DNA from: Chryseobacterium herbae
GTDB lineage: Bacteria; Bacteroidota; Bacteroidia; Flavobacteriales; Weeksellaceae
DNA length: 64,000 nucleotides
Assembly (NCBI RefSeq): GCF_025154075.1
Contig: NZ_JAOAMU010000001.1
Coordinates: 643,991-707,990, forward strand
Direction: 5' to 3'
The notes below the pieces were generated by a model, which was not told where the DNA came from, searched no databases, and was given only the letters and a program-made list of their open reading frames with translations. Of this stretch, positions 1-9,194 are shown one piece after another. The translations under genes were made by a program, and so were the position numbers. Numbering within the stretch: the stretch's first letter is position 1; every line of letters begins with the position of its first letter.

Positions 1-1340
1 TTATAATTTAAAATATTCTGGATATTATTGGTATTCTGAGCGATTGCATCGGCCTGATTAACATAGAATTTAAATACAGCACCTGGTGTCGGGCTGATGG
101 ACGGCATCGCATTCGTAAGGTCAAAAGTAGTGATATCAGGAGTTGCACAAAGCAGCAATGTGGCATCCTGTGCCTGCGGAGTAGTTCCCCCGTGGATTAC
201 TATAGTTGCTTTCCCCGGACAAGGATTTCCCGGAACACTTACTTCAATGGTATAGGTTCCCGGCTGTACGGCTGTCACAGTGTTTGTGGTAGCACCCGGG
301 ATAGCAACTCCATTCAGGAACCATTTGTATAATAAGTTAGGATCGCTTACTGAAGCTGTGATCACCTGCGGTACATTATCACAGACATTGATATCTGAAG
401 GTAAGGTAGCTCCGCTTGGATCTAAAAGCTCTACGCCGATATTAAATGATCCTCCCTCCAGAAATACAGCAGAATCATACACGTGATCCGGAAAAGAATA
501 AGGGGTATAATCTGCAATCACCATCTTAAAGTGATATTCCTGGCCTGCCACTACAGTAGCTGTAGCAGTAAGAGGAACCGTTCTTCCTTCAAAATTGGTT
601 TCGATATTGGTCGTATTGTATCCTCCGAAATATTGTTCATTAACGGCCCCGCAGGTTGTCCCAATCGCAGGGTGGATATTGGTAACACTTACAGGTCCGG
701 CACCTCCAGGGAGTATAGCCATATTCTGGTAAGGCCCACCCGATGTAGGTCTAAGGAGGATAGCAAAAGCATCAGCATATTGGCAAGGAAATGAGCTGTA
801 ATATTCTTCTGATGCCAGTATATAATTAAATTTAATCTGAGAGGTTGTAGGGACAAAGTCAAATTCAAGAAGGACAGCATCAGCAAGTGTTCCTGTACCC
901 CCAATCACCTGGGCAAGATCTGAATCTGTTCCTCCACCGTTATCATCACCTAAGTTTGTTTCAGCGTTATTCCCTGCTCTCTTGGCTTGCCCGGTAGAAA
1001 GGATAATACCATCTTTAAAAGGAAAATTGGTAGTTCCTTTATGAAAATACCCCCAAGATCTGTCAGCATTGGTGACTGCATGGTTGGGTGTTATCTTTAC
1101 ATTGGTCACACTGGGAGTCACACAGGTATTGGTTCCTGAAGATATAAGAACATCCTTTACCAATTGTGTAATAGAATATCCGGATTCCGGATATGGTGGA
1201 ACATTGACATCGATAAAAGCTCCGGCTTTACTTGTAGAAGGAATGGTTTCCTTGTGCGGAATCCTGGGCTTACCATTTTGTGAATATAAAAGAGTCGAGG
1301 CGACTAAAAAAAATAAAAAAATTAGGAGATTTCTTCGCAT
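1..1340 (-). CDS. Secreted choice-of-anchor L protein, 3' end outside window
   Basis: Reading leftwards from an ATG at 1340 the frame stays open to the window edge, giving about 446 visible residues. The product begins with a signal peptide (MRRNLLIFLFFLVAS, likely cleaved near YSQ) and the KAGAFIDVNVP motif shared with the two genes to its right. A choice-of-anchor L-type domain follows, with SWGYFHKGTTNFPF, LASEEYYSS and YHFKMVIADY, then an Ig/PKD-like segment and the start of an FKFYVNQADA repeat also present in the neighbours. By analogy the missing C-terminus should hold a type B T9SS sorting domain, but that is inference. Probably a cell-surface or secreted protein of unknown ligand. 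It is one of three tandem paralogs. Confidence 0.85.
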   Translation of the reverse strand, partial: MRRNLLIFLFFLVASTLLYSQNGKPRIPHKETIPSTSKAGAFIDVNVPPYPESGYSITQLVKDVLISSGTNTCVTPSVTNVKITPNHAVTNADRSWGYFHKGTTNFPFKDGIILSTGQAKRAGNNAETNLGDDNGGGTDSDLAQVIGGTGTLADAVLLEFDFVPTTSQIKFNYILASEEYYSSFPCQYADAFAILLRPTSGGPYQNMAILPGGAGPVSVTNIHPAIGTTCGAVNEQYFGGYNTTNIETNFEGRTVPLTATATVVAGQEYHFKMVIADYTPYSFPDHVYDSAVFLEGGSFNIGVELLDPSGATLPSDINVCDNVPQVITASVSDPNLLYKWFLNGVAIPGATTNTVTAVQPGTYTIEVSVPGNPCPGKATIVIHGGTTPQAQDATLLLCATPDITTFDLTNAMPSISPTPGAVFKFYVNQADAIAQNTNNIQNILNY

Positions 1341-1409
1341 AATACTTTTGTTTCAACAAATTTAATTTATTTTCAAACATATCGTATATTTTTTACTTTT
1401 TTTTTAATA

Positions 1410-1444
1410 CAAAAAAAACAAACCTTCCAAATATGGAAGGTTTG
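1410..1444 (-). terminator. Intrinsic terminator of the 1449-5054 gene
   Basis: CAAACCTTCC (1419-1428), a 6-nt loop and GGAAGGTTTG (1435-1444) form a perfect 10-bp stem. On the minus strand a U-run follows, encoded by the A-tract 1410-1418. It lies just past the stop at 1449, so each paralog here appears to be its own transcription unit. Confidence 0.85.
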
Positions 1445-1448
1445 TCTG

Positions 1449-4400
1449 TTAGTTCCTATTTTTTAACAATATCCAACCCGAACGCTGTTCAAGTTTTTTA
1501 CTGGCTGGGTTTTCCCATTGTACTTTATACCAGTAGGTCCCTGTAGCGAGGTTCATACCTTTCAGTGATCCTCTCCAGATAGCATCGGTTTTTGTTGCTC
1601 TGAACAATTCTGCCCCATAGCGGTCAAAAACTGATGCTGCAAAATTATTATAACCACTGATTCCAGAGAAGTTTATCGTATCATTGATACCATCCATATT
1701 CGGTGTAATGGCGTTGCTGATCACAAATGTGAAGTAATCCAATGATGTACTGCATTTAGCATCTTTTTCCCTTACCATCAGATGATAATTTGTATTATCC
1801 AGAACATTATTGAAAATATTGGACGTCTGCCAAACCACACCTCCGTCTATCGAAAACTCTAAAACAGCTCCCGTAGGATTGCTGGCCGTAAGCGTGAGCA
1901 CATGATTTTCATATACAATATTCGTAAACTTAGGCAGCTCCGGATTTAACAGTTTCCCTGTGAAAACCTTAGAACACACCCCGTTGCTGATGGTAACAGT
2001 ATATGTTCCCGGAACGTTGGTTGATATCGTTTGGGTAGTTGCTCCCGTGCTCCATAAATACGTGTAATTAGGACCTGCACCAGCATCTAAGATTCCGGTA
2101 TCTCCTGCACAGACGTACACATCTTTTAAGGTAGAAACAATGGCAGGTACTACTTCAATCGTCACTTTCGCAGGAAGCAAAGAGCTACACCCATTCCCTC
2201 CAAGTGCAAAAACTGAGTATTCTGTAGTCACTGTCGGAGTAACTACCTGCGTGTTTCCGTTTCCTGGAAGTCCTACCCAATTATAGGTAAATCCTCCGGT
2301 AGCGGTAAGGGTTACAGATTCTCCGGCACATATTTTTAATTTGGATGCAGAGACACCGGCAGTTGGCGGGCCTACAACAACAGTAACCGTGGCTGGAGTT
2401 GCAGAAATACATCCGTTAGCTGCTACTGCGAATACTGTATATACAGTGGTCACCGTTGGAGAAACCACCTGGGTATTTCCATTTCCTGGAAGTCCTACCC
2501 AATTATAAGTCACCCCACCAGAAGCAGTCAATATTACAGATTCTCCCAAACATATTCTTGGTTGTGAAGACACTACTGAAGCTGTTGGCAGTGTTGTATT
2601 TTGTGTTACAGTCACCGAGGCCGTGTACGTACAGCTTAAATTACCCGGTTGAGAAATATTCGTAACGGTAAGCGTATACACTCCACCTGCATTCACTACA
2701 GGATTAAGGGTATTTGCTCCCGATACAATATTTCCACCTCCCGTCGCTGTCCACGTAATGGTAGATCCTGCAGGCACTACGGATGCCGAAGCGTTTAATG
2801 TCGTCTGAGGGGTTGTACAGGTAATTTCCTGTGGTGCCGCTATCGTCAGTGTTGTTTCAGCGGTTCTCAATAATTGAAGCTCAACCACATAATGGCATCC
2901 TCCGTTTTTCACTAAAACATATATTGTTTGATTTCCTGGTGGCGCATACGCTGCAGGTGTTGCAATAAAATTGGTATTACCTGCGAGAGCATCAGCCTGG
3001 AGGATATAATAAGTAAATGTTACTCCACCTCCTGCAGTGGTGATCTGGCTCTGAGCAGTGGTAAGATCATAAGTCAGTCCCGGAGCGTAGCATTTATGCA
3101 ATATGGCATTTTGTACCGTGATCGGTTGTGAAACCTCAATCGTGATTGTAGCAGGGTTTTGAGATACACATCCATTAGCCCCAACAGCAGTCACCGTATA
3201 GGTAGTGGTAGTGGTAGGTGTTACTGTTTGTGTATTTCCGGTTCCCGGAAGTGCGGTCCAGTTGTATGTTACACCTCCTGATGCAGTTAAAGTAACAGAT
3301 TCACCGTTACAGATCTGTATTTTGCTTGCTGTAAGTCCTGTTACGGGTGGCGCACTGTCTCCTGTAACGGTCATGTTGGCTACTCCTGTACACACTACAT
3401 TGCCCGGCTGAAAGGTATTTGATATCGTTAAGGTGTAAGTTCCCGGCGCGTTGATAACCGGAGTTAATGTATTCCCTCCTGAAACTATATTTCCTCCTGT
3501 CGTAGCCCAGCTGAAAACAGATCCGGCCGGATATACCGAAGCCGAAGCATCTAAAGTAGTCTGCGAACTGGCACAAGTTAATACTGCCGGAGGTAAAACT
3601 GAAGGGGCTATCTCCTGAGCTTTTATCAGCTGAAGTTCAGCTACTTTGGCACAGAATCCGGTTTTGACTCTGACATATACTGTTTGTGCTCCAGGGCTTG
3701 AATAGGTGGCAGGACTTGGAATGGTGCTTGCATTTCCGGCAAGTGCATCGGCCTGATTCACATAGTAATCAAATGTTGCTCCAGGGGTTGTGCTTATAGA
3801 AGCCTGTGCTGAAGGTAAATTAAAAATTGCGTTTCCGGCAGCATAACAGGCTGTCAGTACTGCATTCTGAACGGTAGGAGATGCTCCTCCCACTACGGTA
3901 ATAGTTGCCGTTCCCGGACAGCTATTTCCCTGAATCAATACCTGTACACTGTAGACACCCGGTTGTGTGGCAGTATAGCTGGGACCTGTTGCATTGGTAA
4001 TAGGATTATTATTAAAAAACCACTGATAAGTAACATTCGGGGCTTGTACAGAAGCTGTAAATGTTTGTGGTGTATTGTCACACATAGTGATTGTAGCAGG
4101 AAGCTGTACTCCGGCAGGATCCAGGATTTTTACCCCGATATCGAATGATCCCGCTTCAAGAAAAACGCCTGAATCGAAATTGGAATCCGAGTAATCCGCT
4201 AAAACCATTTTAAAATGATAGGTCTGACCCGGAACAACGGTTGCTTTTGCAATTAATGGTACCGTACGTCCGTCAAAGTTGGTCTCAATCATAGGGTTAT
4301 TATTGATCCCTGCAAAATATTGCTGATTTACAGGACCACAACCCGCTGAGCCTCCGGAAATTGTCGGGTGAATATTAGTCACACTTACCGGGCCTGCTCC

Positions 4401-5054
4401 GTTGGGAAGTACCGCGAGATTCGTATAGTTAGGATCCGTGGATTTCTTTAACAGTAAAGCAAATCCGTCTGATATGTTACAGGCAAACTGATGGGCTGTA
4501 TCGTATTCTTTGGAAGCGAATAAATATCTGAATGTAATTTCGGTAGAAGTAGGAATAAAATCGAATTCAATATAGGTGGCGTCTCTAAGTGAAGTGTTGC
4601 TTACATTCAATGCTGCAGCAAGATCTACATCTCCGGCAGAAGGAAGAGGATCACTTAATGACGTCTCGAGGCTATTCCCCGCTTTTCTTGCAAATCCTGT
4701 TGTAAGAACAATTCCTTTCGCAAACGGGAAAGCAGTAGTTCCTTTGTTAAAAAATCCCCAGCTGCGGTTCGGATCATTCACAGATAAATTAGGAGAAACG
4801 TTAACGTTGCTTACGTTTGCCGTGGAACAGGCTCCTCCGGATATCAGTACATCTTTCACCAGCTGTGTAATGCTGTAATTGGATTCCGGATAATTGGGCG
4901 TATTGACATCTATAAAAGCGCCGGCTTTCATGGAAGCTGGGTGTATCTTTTTTTTAGTTACTGCTGTTCTGTCTCTGTTTTGAGCAAAAACAGAACTTCC
5001 CAAGAGTACAAAAAATAAGGCCAAAAATAAACTTCCAATCCTCCTATTTAACAT
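1449..5054 (-). CDS. Secreted choice-of-anchor L / Ig-like repeat protein with T9SS type B sorting domain
   Basis: A 1201-residue exported protein. Residues 1-25 are a signal peptide ending VFAQ. The choice-of-anchor L-like region spans roughly residues 40-320 (SWGFFNKGTTAFPF, YHFKMVLADY). It is followed by alternating modules: VQNAxL...FxYYxxQADALAGN units and Ig-like units of the type CxGESVTLTASGGVTYNW. The last 85 or so residues are a gliding-motility-associated type B sorting domain (ITPNMDGINDTINF, FDRYGAELF, GTYWYKV, GWILLKN), which directs export through the type IX system and attachment at the surface. The motif that reads ASEEY in both paralogs reads ASKEY here. Own promoter and terminator. 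The ligand is unknown. Confidence 0.9.
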   Translation of the reverse strand: MLNRRIGSLFLALFFVLLGSSVFAQNRDRTAVTKKKIHPASMKAGAFIDVNTPNYPESNYSITQLVKDVLISGGACSTANVSNVNVSPNLSVNDPNRSWGFFNKGTTAFPFAKGIVLTTGFARKAGNSLETSLSDPLPSAGDVDLAAALNVSNTSLRDATYIEFDFIPTSTEITFRYLFASKEYDTAHQFACNISDGFALLLKKSTDPNYTNLAVLPNGAGPVSVTNIHPTISGGSAGCGPVNQQYFAGINNNPMIETNFDGRTVPLIAKATVVPGQTYHFKMVLADYSDSNFDSGVFLEAGSFDIGVKILDPAGVQLPATITMCDNTPQTFTASVQAPNVTYQWFFNNNPITNATGPSYTATQPGVYSVQVLIQGNSCPGTATITVVGGASPTVQNAVLTACYAAGNAIFNLPSAQASISTTPGATFDYYVNQADALAGNASTIPSPATYSSPGAQTVYVRVKTGFCAKVAELQLIKAQEIAPSVLPPAVLTCASSQTTLDASASVYPAGSVFSWATTGGNIVSGGNTLTPVINAPGTYTLTISNTFQPGNVVCTGVANMTVTGDSAPPVTGLTASKIQICNGESVTLTASGGVTYNWTALPGTGNTQTVTPTTTTTYTVTAVGANGCVSQNPATITIEVSQPITVQNAILHKCYAPGLTYDLTTAQSQITTAGGGVTFTYYILQADALAGNTNFIATPAAYAPPGNQTIYVLVKNGGCHYVVELQLLRTAETTLTIAAPQEITCTTPQTTLNASASVVPAGSTITWTATGGGNIVSGANTLNPVVNAGGVYTLTVTNISQPGNLSCTYTASVTVTQNTTLPTASVVSSQPRICLGESVILTASGGVTYNWVGLPGNGNTQVVSPTVTTVYTVFAVAANGCISATPATVTVVVGPPTAGVSASKLKICAGESVTLTATGGFTYNWVGLPGNGNTQVVTPTVTTEYSVFALGGNGCSSLLPAKVTIEVVPAIVSTLKDVYVCAGDTGILDAGAGPNYTYLWSTGATTQTISTNVPGTYTVTISNGVCSKVFTGKLLNPELPKFTNIVYENHVLTLTASNPTGAVLEFSIDGGVVWQTSNIFNNVLDNTNYHLMVREKDAKCSTSLDYFTFVISNAITPNMDGINDTINFSGISGYNNFAASVFDRYGAELFRATKTDAIWRGSLKGMNLATGTYWYKVQWENPASKKLEQRSGWILLKNRN

Positions 5055-5070
5055 TTTATAGTATTTGAAA

Positions 5071-5102
5071 CAAAAATACTATTTTTTTTGATTGAAATTC
5101 AA
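5071..5102 (-). promoter_or_regulatory. Bacteroidota-type promoter for the 1449-5054 gene
   Basis: On the minus strand TTG (5102-5100) is followed after 21 nt by TATTTTTG (5078-5071), matching the TTG/TAnnTTTG promoter of this phylum. Transcription should begin about 10-15 nt before the ATG at 5054, so the leader is very short. Confidence 0.6.
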
Positions 5103-5176
5103 TTTAAGGCAATTTACATTATTACTAATACAAGTTTATTTATTTTACAATATAGACTTACTTTAATTAAAAATAA

Positions 5177-5206
5177 TAAAAAAGACTGGCAAAAATACCA
5201 GTCTTT
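5177..5206 (-). terminator. Intrinsic terminator of the 5227-7593 gene
   Basis: AAAGACTGG (5181-5189) pairs with CCAGTCTTT (5198-5206) across an 8-nt loop. The A-tract to the left gives a U-run on the minus strand, just after the stop at 5227. Confidence 0.8.
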
Positions 5207-5226
5207 GTACATATTGTATAAAAAAA

Positions 5227-7593
5227 TTATTCCATATTTTTAAGAAGGATCCATCCTGTTTTCACAGCCATCTCTTTACTGGCAGGGTCCTCATAGGTCA
5301 CCTGATACCAATAAGATGAAGTAGGAAGGCGTTTTCCCTGGAAATACCCATCCCAGTAAGGTCTGGTTTTAGCCGCTTTAAACACTTCTCTTCCATAGCG
5401 GTCGAAAACAAGACCTTTAAAGTCTTTATAACTGCTTACTCCACTGAAATCAATGATATCATTTACTTTGTCTCCGTTGGGTGTGATGACATTCTTCATA
5501 ACGAATGTAAAATATTCAAGAAATCCTACACAACTGGTATTCTTCACTTTGACACGGATCGAAATGATCGTATTTTTAGGAACATTGGAGAATACATTGG
5601 ATGACTGCCATGTGAAACCGTTATCTACAGAATATTCTAATGTTCCGTTACTCGGGTTACTTGCGGTAAGAACCATCGTCCCGTTAACGCTATAATCTAC
5701 TTTTATAATTTGAGGAACCACAGCACGGATCACCTGAGTTTTAAATTCCTGAGAACAGACACCATTGCTGATCTTTACAGTATATTCTCCCGGAGTTCCC
5801 ACGGTAATAGCCTGAGTAGTCTCACCGGTATTCCATTCGTAGGTATATCCAGGTCCTGATCCGGCATCTAAAAGAATCATATCACCTACGCAAATCTGGC
5901 CTCCTTTCAGAGAAGATACAATGGCAGGAACAACATCAATCGTAATGGTAGCCGGCTGCAGAGATCTGCATCCCTGCGCACCTATAGCATATACCGTATA
6001 GGTTGTCGTTTGAGTCGGGCTCACGGTTCTCACGCCTCCATTAGTTGAAGTATCACTCCATTGGTAGGTTACCCCACCGGAAGCGGTTATGATCAGAGAT
6101 TCACCGGCACAGATTCTCATTCTTGGAGCAGTGACCTGAGCAATTGGGGTTTCTTCTCTTCTTAATGTCAGAGTAACAATTTTGCTACAGAAGGCTCCGT
6201 TGGAAACCAGGACATAAATAACCTGATTGTCTGTACCGTTATAGGCAGTAGTGTTGGTAATAAAATTGTTATTTTGTGCCTGCGCGTCAGTCTGACTGGC
6301 GTAGAAGCGGAATACAGCTCCCGGAGTGGTACTGATCTGAGGTTTTGTACTGTCCAGATTAAAAGTACTTAAAGCCGGAGTCGCACAAAGTTTGAGTGTT
6401 GCACTCTGAGCAGTAGGAGAAGTTCCTCCAATGATCGTAATGCTTGCTTTCTGACATTCCGTTCCGCCCACAAAAGTTTTCACTTCATATACTCCCGGAG
6501 CAGTGGCTATATATATTGCATTCGTTGCAAAAGGAATTAATACTCCGTCTTTGTACCATTTGTAAGTCATTCCGGGAACGGCTGTTACCTGTGCTTTTAA
6601 AACCTGTGGAGTATTGTCACACATATTCAATGTTTCTCCCAGAGGGTTTCCATTATTGTCAACAATAGTCATTCCGATATCAAAAGATCCACCCTGTAAA
6701 AATACAGCGGAATCATAACTATTGTCTATAGCATCTCCTAAAACCATTTTAAAATGATAAGTCTGGCCCGGAATAACAGTGGCAACTGCTTTAAGAGGTA
6801 TAGTTCTTCCTATAAAATTGGTTTCTATATTCAGCGTATTCAATCCTCCGAAATACTGTTCGTTTTTAATTTCTGCGGCGCTACACCCTACTCCTGCCGG
6901 AACGATATTCGTTACGCTCACAGGCCCGTCTCCGTTAGGTAGAATAGCCAGATTTTCATAGGTAGGATCTCCAACTTTTTTAAGAAGAAGCGCAAAACCG
7001 TCTGCAAAATCACCACATGGATACCCGCTGGTATACTCTTCCGAAGCAAATAAATAATTAAACTTCACCTGATTACTGTTCGGCACAAAATCAAATTCCA
7101 GGGACACTATGTCTTTAAGGTTACCCGGTGGATTAATGGCTGCCACAAGATCTGGATCATTCATACCGGCACCCGGCACGACATCACTTAATGCTCCAGG
7201 TCCTTCCAGGCCGTTTCCGGCTCTTCTCGCTTTTCCTGTTACCAGAAGAAGTCCGTCAGTAAAAGGGAAACTGGTCGTTCCTTTGTTGAAATATCCCCAG
7301 GCTCTTTCTGTATCCGTTGAAAGCTGATTGGGAGATATGGTTACATTGCTCACATTGGGTGCTGCGCAGACAGATCCTCCGGAAATCAGCACTTTTTTTA
7401 CAAGATCTTCTATTGTATAGCCGGAAGGCAGGTAAGTGGGTACATTTACATCTATGAATGCACCTGCTTTCTTACTTGCTGCACTAAACTTTTCAGGCTT
7501 TGGCTTTCTGTCTGCTCTTTGGGAAAATACCAAAACAGAAGCCATCAGAAACAGGGTAACTAAAAAGTATTTGTTCAATCTATAACTTAACAT
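5227..7593 (-). CDS. Secreted choice-of-anchor L protein with T9SS type B sorting domain
   Basis: A 788-residue paralog of the two genes to its left. It has a signal peptide (residues 1-25, ending VFSQ), the KAGAFIDVNVP motif, a choice-of-anchor L-like region (SWG-type motif AWGYFNKGTTSFPF, FASEEYTSGYPCGDFADGFA, YHFKMVLGDA) and fewer Ig-like modules than the 1201-residue neighbour. The C-terminal type B sorting domain is intact (VITPNGDKVND, FDRYGREVF, SYWYQVTYEDPASKE, GWILLKN). The length difference comes from the number of internal repeat modules. Predicted cell-surface or secreted protein exported by T9SS; the function of the exposed part cannot be read from the sequence. Confidence 0.9.
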   Translation of the reverse strand: MLSYRLNKYFLVTLFLMASVLVFSQRADRKPKPEKFSAASKKAGAFIDVNVPTYLPSGYTIEDLVKKVLISGGSVCAAPNVSNVTISPNQLSTDTERAWGYFNKGTTSFPFTDGLLLVTGKARRAGNGLEGPGALSDVVPGAGMNDPDLVAAINPPGNLKDIVSLEFDFVPNSNQVKFNYLFASEEYTSGYPCGDFADGFALLLKKVGDPTYENLAILPNGDGPVSVTNIVPAGVGCSAAEIKNEQYFGGLNTLNIETNFIGRTIPLKAVATVIPGQTYHFKMVLGDAIDNSYDSAVFLQGGSFDIGMTIVDNNGNPLGETLNMCDNTPQVLKAQVTAVPGMTYKWYKDGVLIPFATNAIYIATAPGVYEVKTFVGGTECQKASITIIGGTSPTAQSATLKLCATPALSTFNLDSTKPQISTTPGAVFRFYASQTDAQAQNNNFITNTTAYNGTDNQVIYVLVSNGAFCSKIVTLTLRREETPIAQVTAPRMRICAGESLIITASGGVTYQWSDTSTNGGVRTVSPTQTTTYTVYAIGAQGCRSLQPATITIDVVPAIVSSLKGGQICVGDMILLDAGSGPGYTYEWNTGETTQAITVGTPGEYTVKISNGVCSQEFKTQVIRAVVPQIIKVDYSVNGTMVLTASNPSNGTLEYSVDNGFTWQSSNVFSNVPKNTIISIRVKVKNTSCVGFLEYFTFVMKNVITPNGDKVNDIIDFSGVSSYKDFKGLVFDRYGREVFKAAKTRPYWDGYFQGKRLPTSSYWYQVTYEDPASKEMAVKTGWILLKNME

Positions 7594-7752
7594 TTTATTA
7601 TTGTTTGTTCAAATGTAGCAAAAATATCAATCAAAAACACCCCTTTTTAGTATGTTATCATAATTCACCATAGGTATTCGTAATAAATTTATTTTATAAT
7701 TATATATTCCACAAAATTAGTAGAGTTGCATTTTTAATTTAAAAATCAACAT

Positions 7753-7791
7753 AAAAAAAGCAGACCGGATCATGTATAGCGGTCTGCTTTT
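7753..7791 (-). terminator. Intrinsic terminator of the 7842-8405 gene
   Basis: AAAGCAGACC (7758-7767) pairs with GGTCTGCTTT (7781-7790) across a 14-nt loop. The A-tract 7753-7759 supplies the U-run on the minus strand. It closes the transcription unit that starts upstream with ribonuclease Z or rdgB. Confidence 0.75.
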
Positions 7792-7841
7792 GTATTTTTG
7801 AGGATCATTTAACTTTCTTCTGTTTTTAGATCCGATTTCTT

Positions 7842-8405
7842 TTATTTTTTCAACTGCTCGATTTCATCTTTAAGCTGACTGATGATATCTTTTAGCGCTT
7901 TAATTTCATTTTTGTTGGAGCTTACATTGCTTTTAAGAATTACATTCTTAGCTCTTTCGTTGTGATCTTCATCATCTTCATCCTCGTTGATCTCTTCAAT
8001 ATCTTCCTGGATATCTTCAATGTCTTCATTGATCTCCTCAATATCTTCACTGATCTCTTCAATGTCTTCGCTGATCTCTTCAATATCTTCCTGAATATCT
8101 TCAATATCTTCACTGATCTCCTCGATGTCCTCCTGAATATCTTCAATTTTCTCGTGACTTTTATTCACTGACATCTGAATGAAAATAGCCAGATAAATCG
8201 CTTCCAGAGAAACTACCGTAGTAAGAATCAAAAGCATTTTGTCGAACTCAACCAGATTGAGCATCGGTAAAAGAAATGAAGTGACAAAGAATAAGGTATG
8301 AACGATGAGTGACGGAATAGAACCGACCCACCACGTAATACCATTGGCTATTTTTTCTAAGATTTCCGTTTTTTCGATTTCTGTTTTTTCGGTTTCTTTT
8401 TTCAT
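7842..8405 (-). CDS. DUF1003-like membrane protein with acidic isoleucine heptad repeat
   Basis: A 187-residue protein. The N-terminus is charged (KxETEKTEIEKTE), then come two hydrophobic helices at about residues 23-49 and 57-78. The second helix contains LTTVVSLEAIYLAIFIQMS, which resembles the second helix of DUF1003 membrane proteins. Residues 85-142 are eight successive heptads of the form DIEEISE/DIEDIQE, with isoleucine at both core positions and almost no basic residue. A short DEDDED stretch and a second ordinary coiled coil (IKALKDIISQLKDEIEQLKK) end the protein. It lies 12 bp downstream of the TIGR02757-type gene. Function unknown; a homo-oligomeric membrane-anchored rod is the structural expectation. 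Confidence 0.75.
   Translation of the reverse strand: MKKETEKTEIEKTEILEKIANGITWWVGSIPSLIVHTLFFVTSFLLPMLNLVEFDKMLLILTTVVSLEAIYLAIFIQMSVNKSHEKIEDIQEDIEEISEDIEDIQEDIEEISEDIEEISEDIEEINEDIEDIQEDIEEINEDEDDEDHNERAKNVILKSNVSSNKNEIKALKDIISQLKDEIEQLKK
7980..8150 (-). repeat. 21-bp tandem repeat encoding eight acidic heptads
   Basis: About eight 21-bp units alternate between codings for DIEEISE and DIEDIQE, with one NE variant. Units differ mostly by synonymous or Q/S/N changes, as expected of a repeat that expands and contracts. The repeat also leaves long open frames on other strands, which are not genes. Confidence 0.85.
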
Positions 8406-8417
8406 CCTTTCCTAATG

Positions 8418-9188
8418 TTATAAGAGTTCTTTGGTCACACCCAGTCCAAATAAGGCAAAATCATATTTAGCAGGATCGTTCTCATCAAATTTTCTGATAG
8501 CAATATCCAGTTCTTCCACCGTCTTCCAGTCATTCTGCGTTCTGGAAACCAAACCGAGCTTTCTCGACATATTTCCCGTATGAACATCTAACGGAATAGA
8601 CAGGTGTTTCTGATCTATATTTTTCCAAATACCGAAATCCACCCCATGTTTATCTTTTCTCACCATCCAGCGCAGGAACATAATGATCCTTTTGGAGGAA
8701 GAATTTTTATACGGCGAGCTGACATGTTTATGACTTCTGTGCTTCTCCGTTTCCAGAAAACGGCTTCTGAATCTTTCAATAGCATGAAGAAAATTGGTTT
8801 CCTGATCTTTTACCAAGAATAAATTCTCAATGCTTTCATTTTCCCGGTAAATTTTATTGAATTGCCTGATAAAGTAAGCAAAATCCTGGCCGTTAAAAGT
8901 CCTGTGAATACTTTTGTCCTGAAGGGCTTCCAGATCTTTTTCGGAATAATTCAGTACAAAATCATACGGGGAATTTCCCATGACGTCAAGCATTTTCTCT
9001 GCGGATTTAATAATCGATTTCCGGTTTCCCCAGGAAATAGTTGCCGCCAGAAAACCTGCAATTTCCACGTCCTGCTTTAAAGAAAAACGGTGTGGAATCT
9101 GTATCGGGTCATCTTCAATAAAATCAAGGCTGTTGTACTGGTCTGCTTTTTCGTTCAAAAAGCTTTTTAATTCTTCAAAATTAAGCAT
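8418..9188 (-). CDS. TIGR02757 / DUF2400 family protein
   Basis: A 256-residue protein recognised by the family signature: DPIQIPHRF near the N-terminus, then EIAGFLAATISWGNRKSI, and near the C-terminus KHGVDFGIW and the LDVHTGNMSRKLGL stretch. These proteins are conserved in Bacteroidota and some other bacteria and look all-alpha, but no biochemical role is established that I can name. The gene sits 5 bp downstream of ribonuclease Z and 12 bp upstream of the heptad-repeat gene, so co-transcription is likely. Whether that means a link to tRNA or RNA metabolism is speculation. Confidence 0.85.
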   Translation of the reverse strand: MLNFEELKSFLNEKADQYNSLDFIEDDPIQIPHRFSLKQDVEIAGFLAATISWGNRKSIIKSAEKMLDVMGNSPYDFVLNYSEKDLEALQDKSIHRTFNGQDFAYFIRQFNKIYRENESIENLFLVKDQETNFLHAIERFRSRFLETEKHRSHKHVSSPYKNSSSKRIIMFLRWMVRKDKHGVDFGIWKNIDQKHLSIPLDVHTGNMSRKLGLVSRTQNDWKTVEELDIAIRKFDENDPAKYDFALFGLGVTKELL

Positions 9189-9194
9189 ACAGGT

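Noticed and set aside
7962..8171. Plus-strand ORF rich in Ile/Phe/Leu across the heptad repeat
   Set aside because: It is a mirror of the 21-bp repeat; it has no start context and no family, and the minus-strand gene explains the region.
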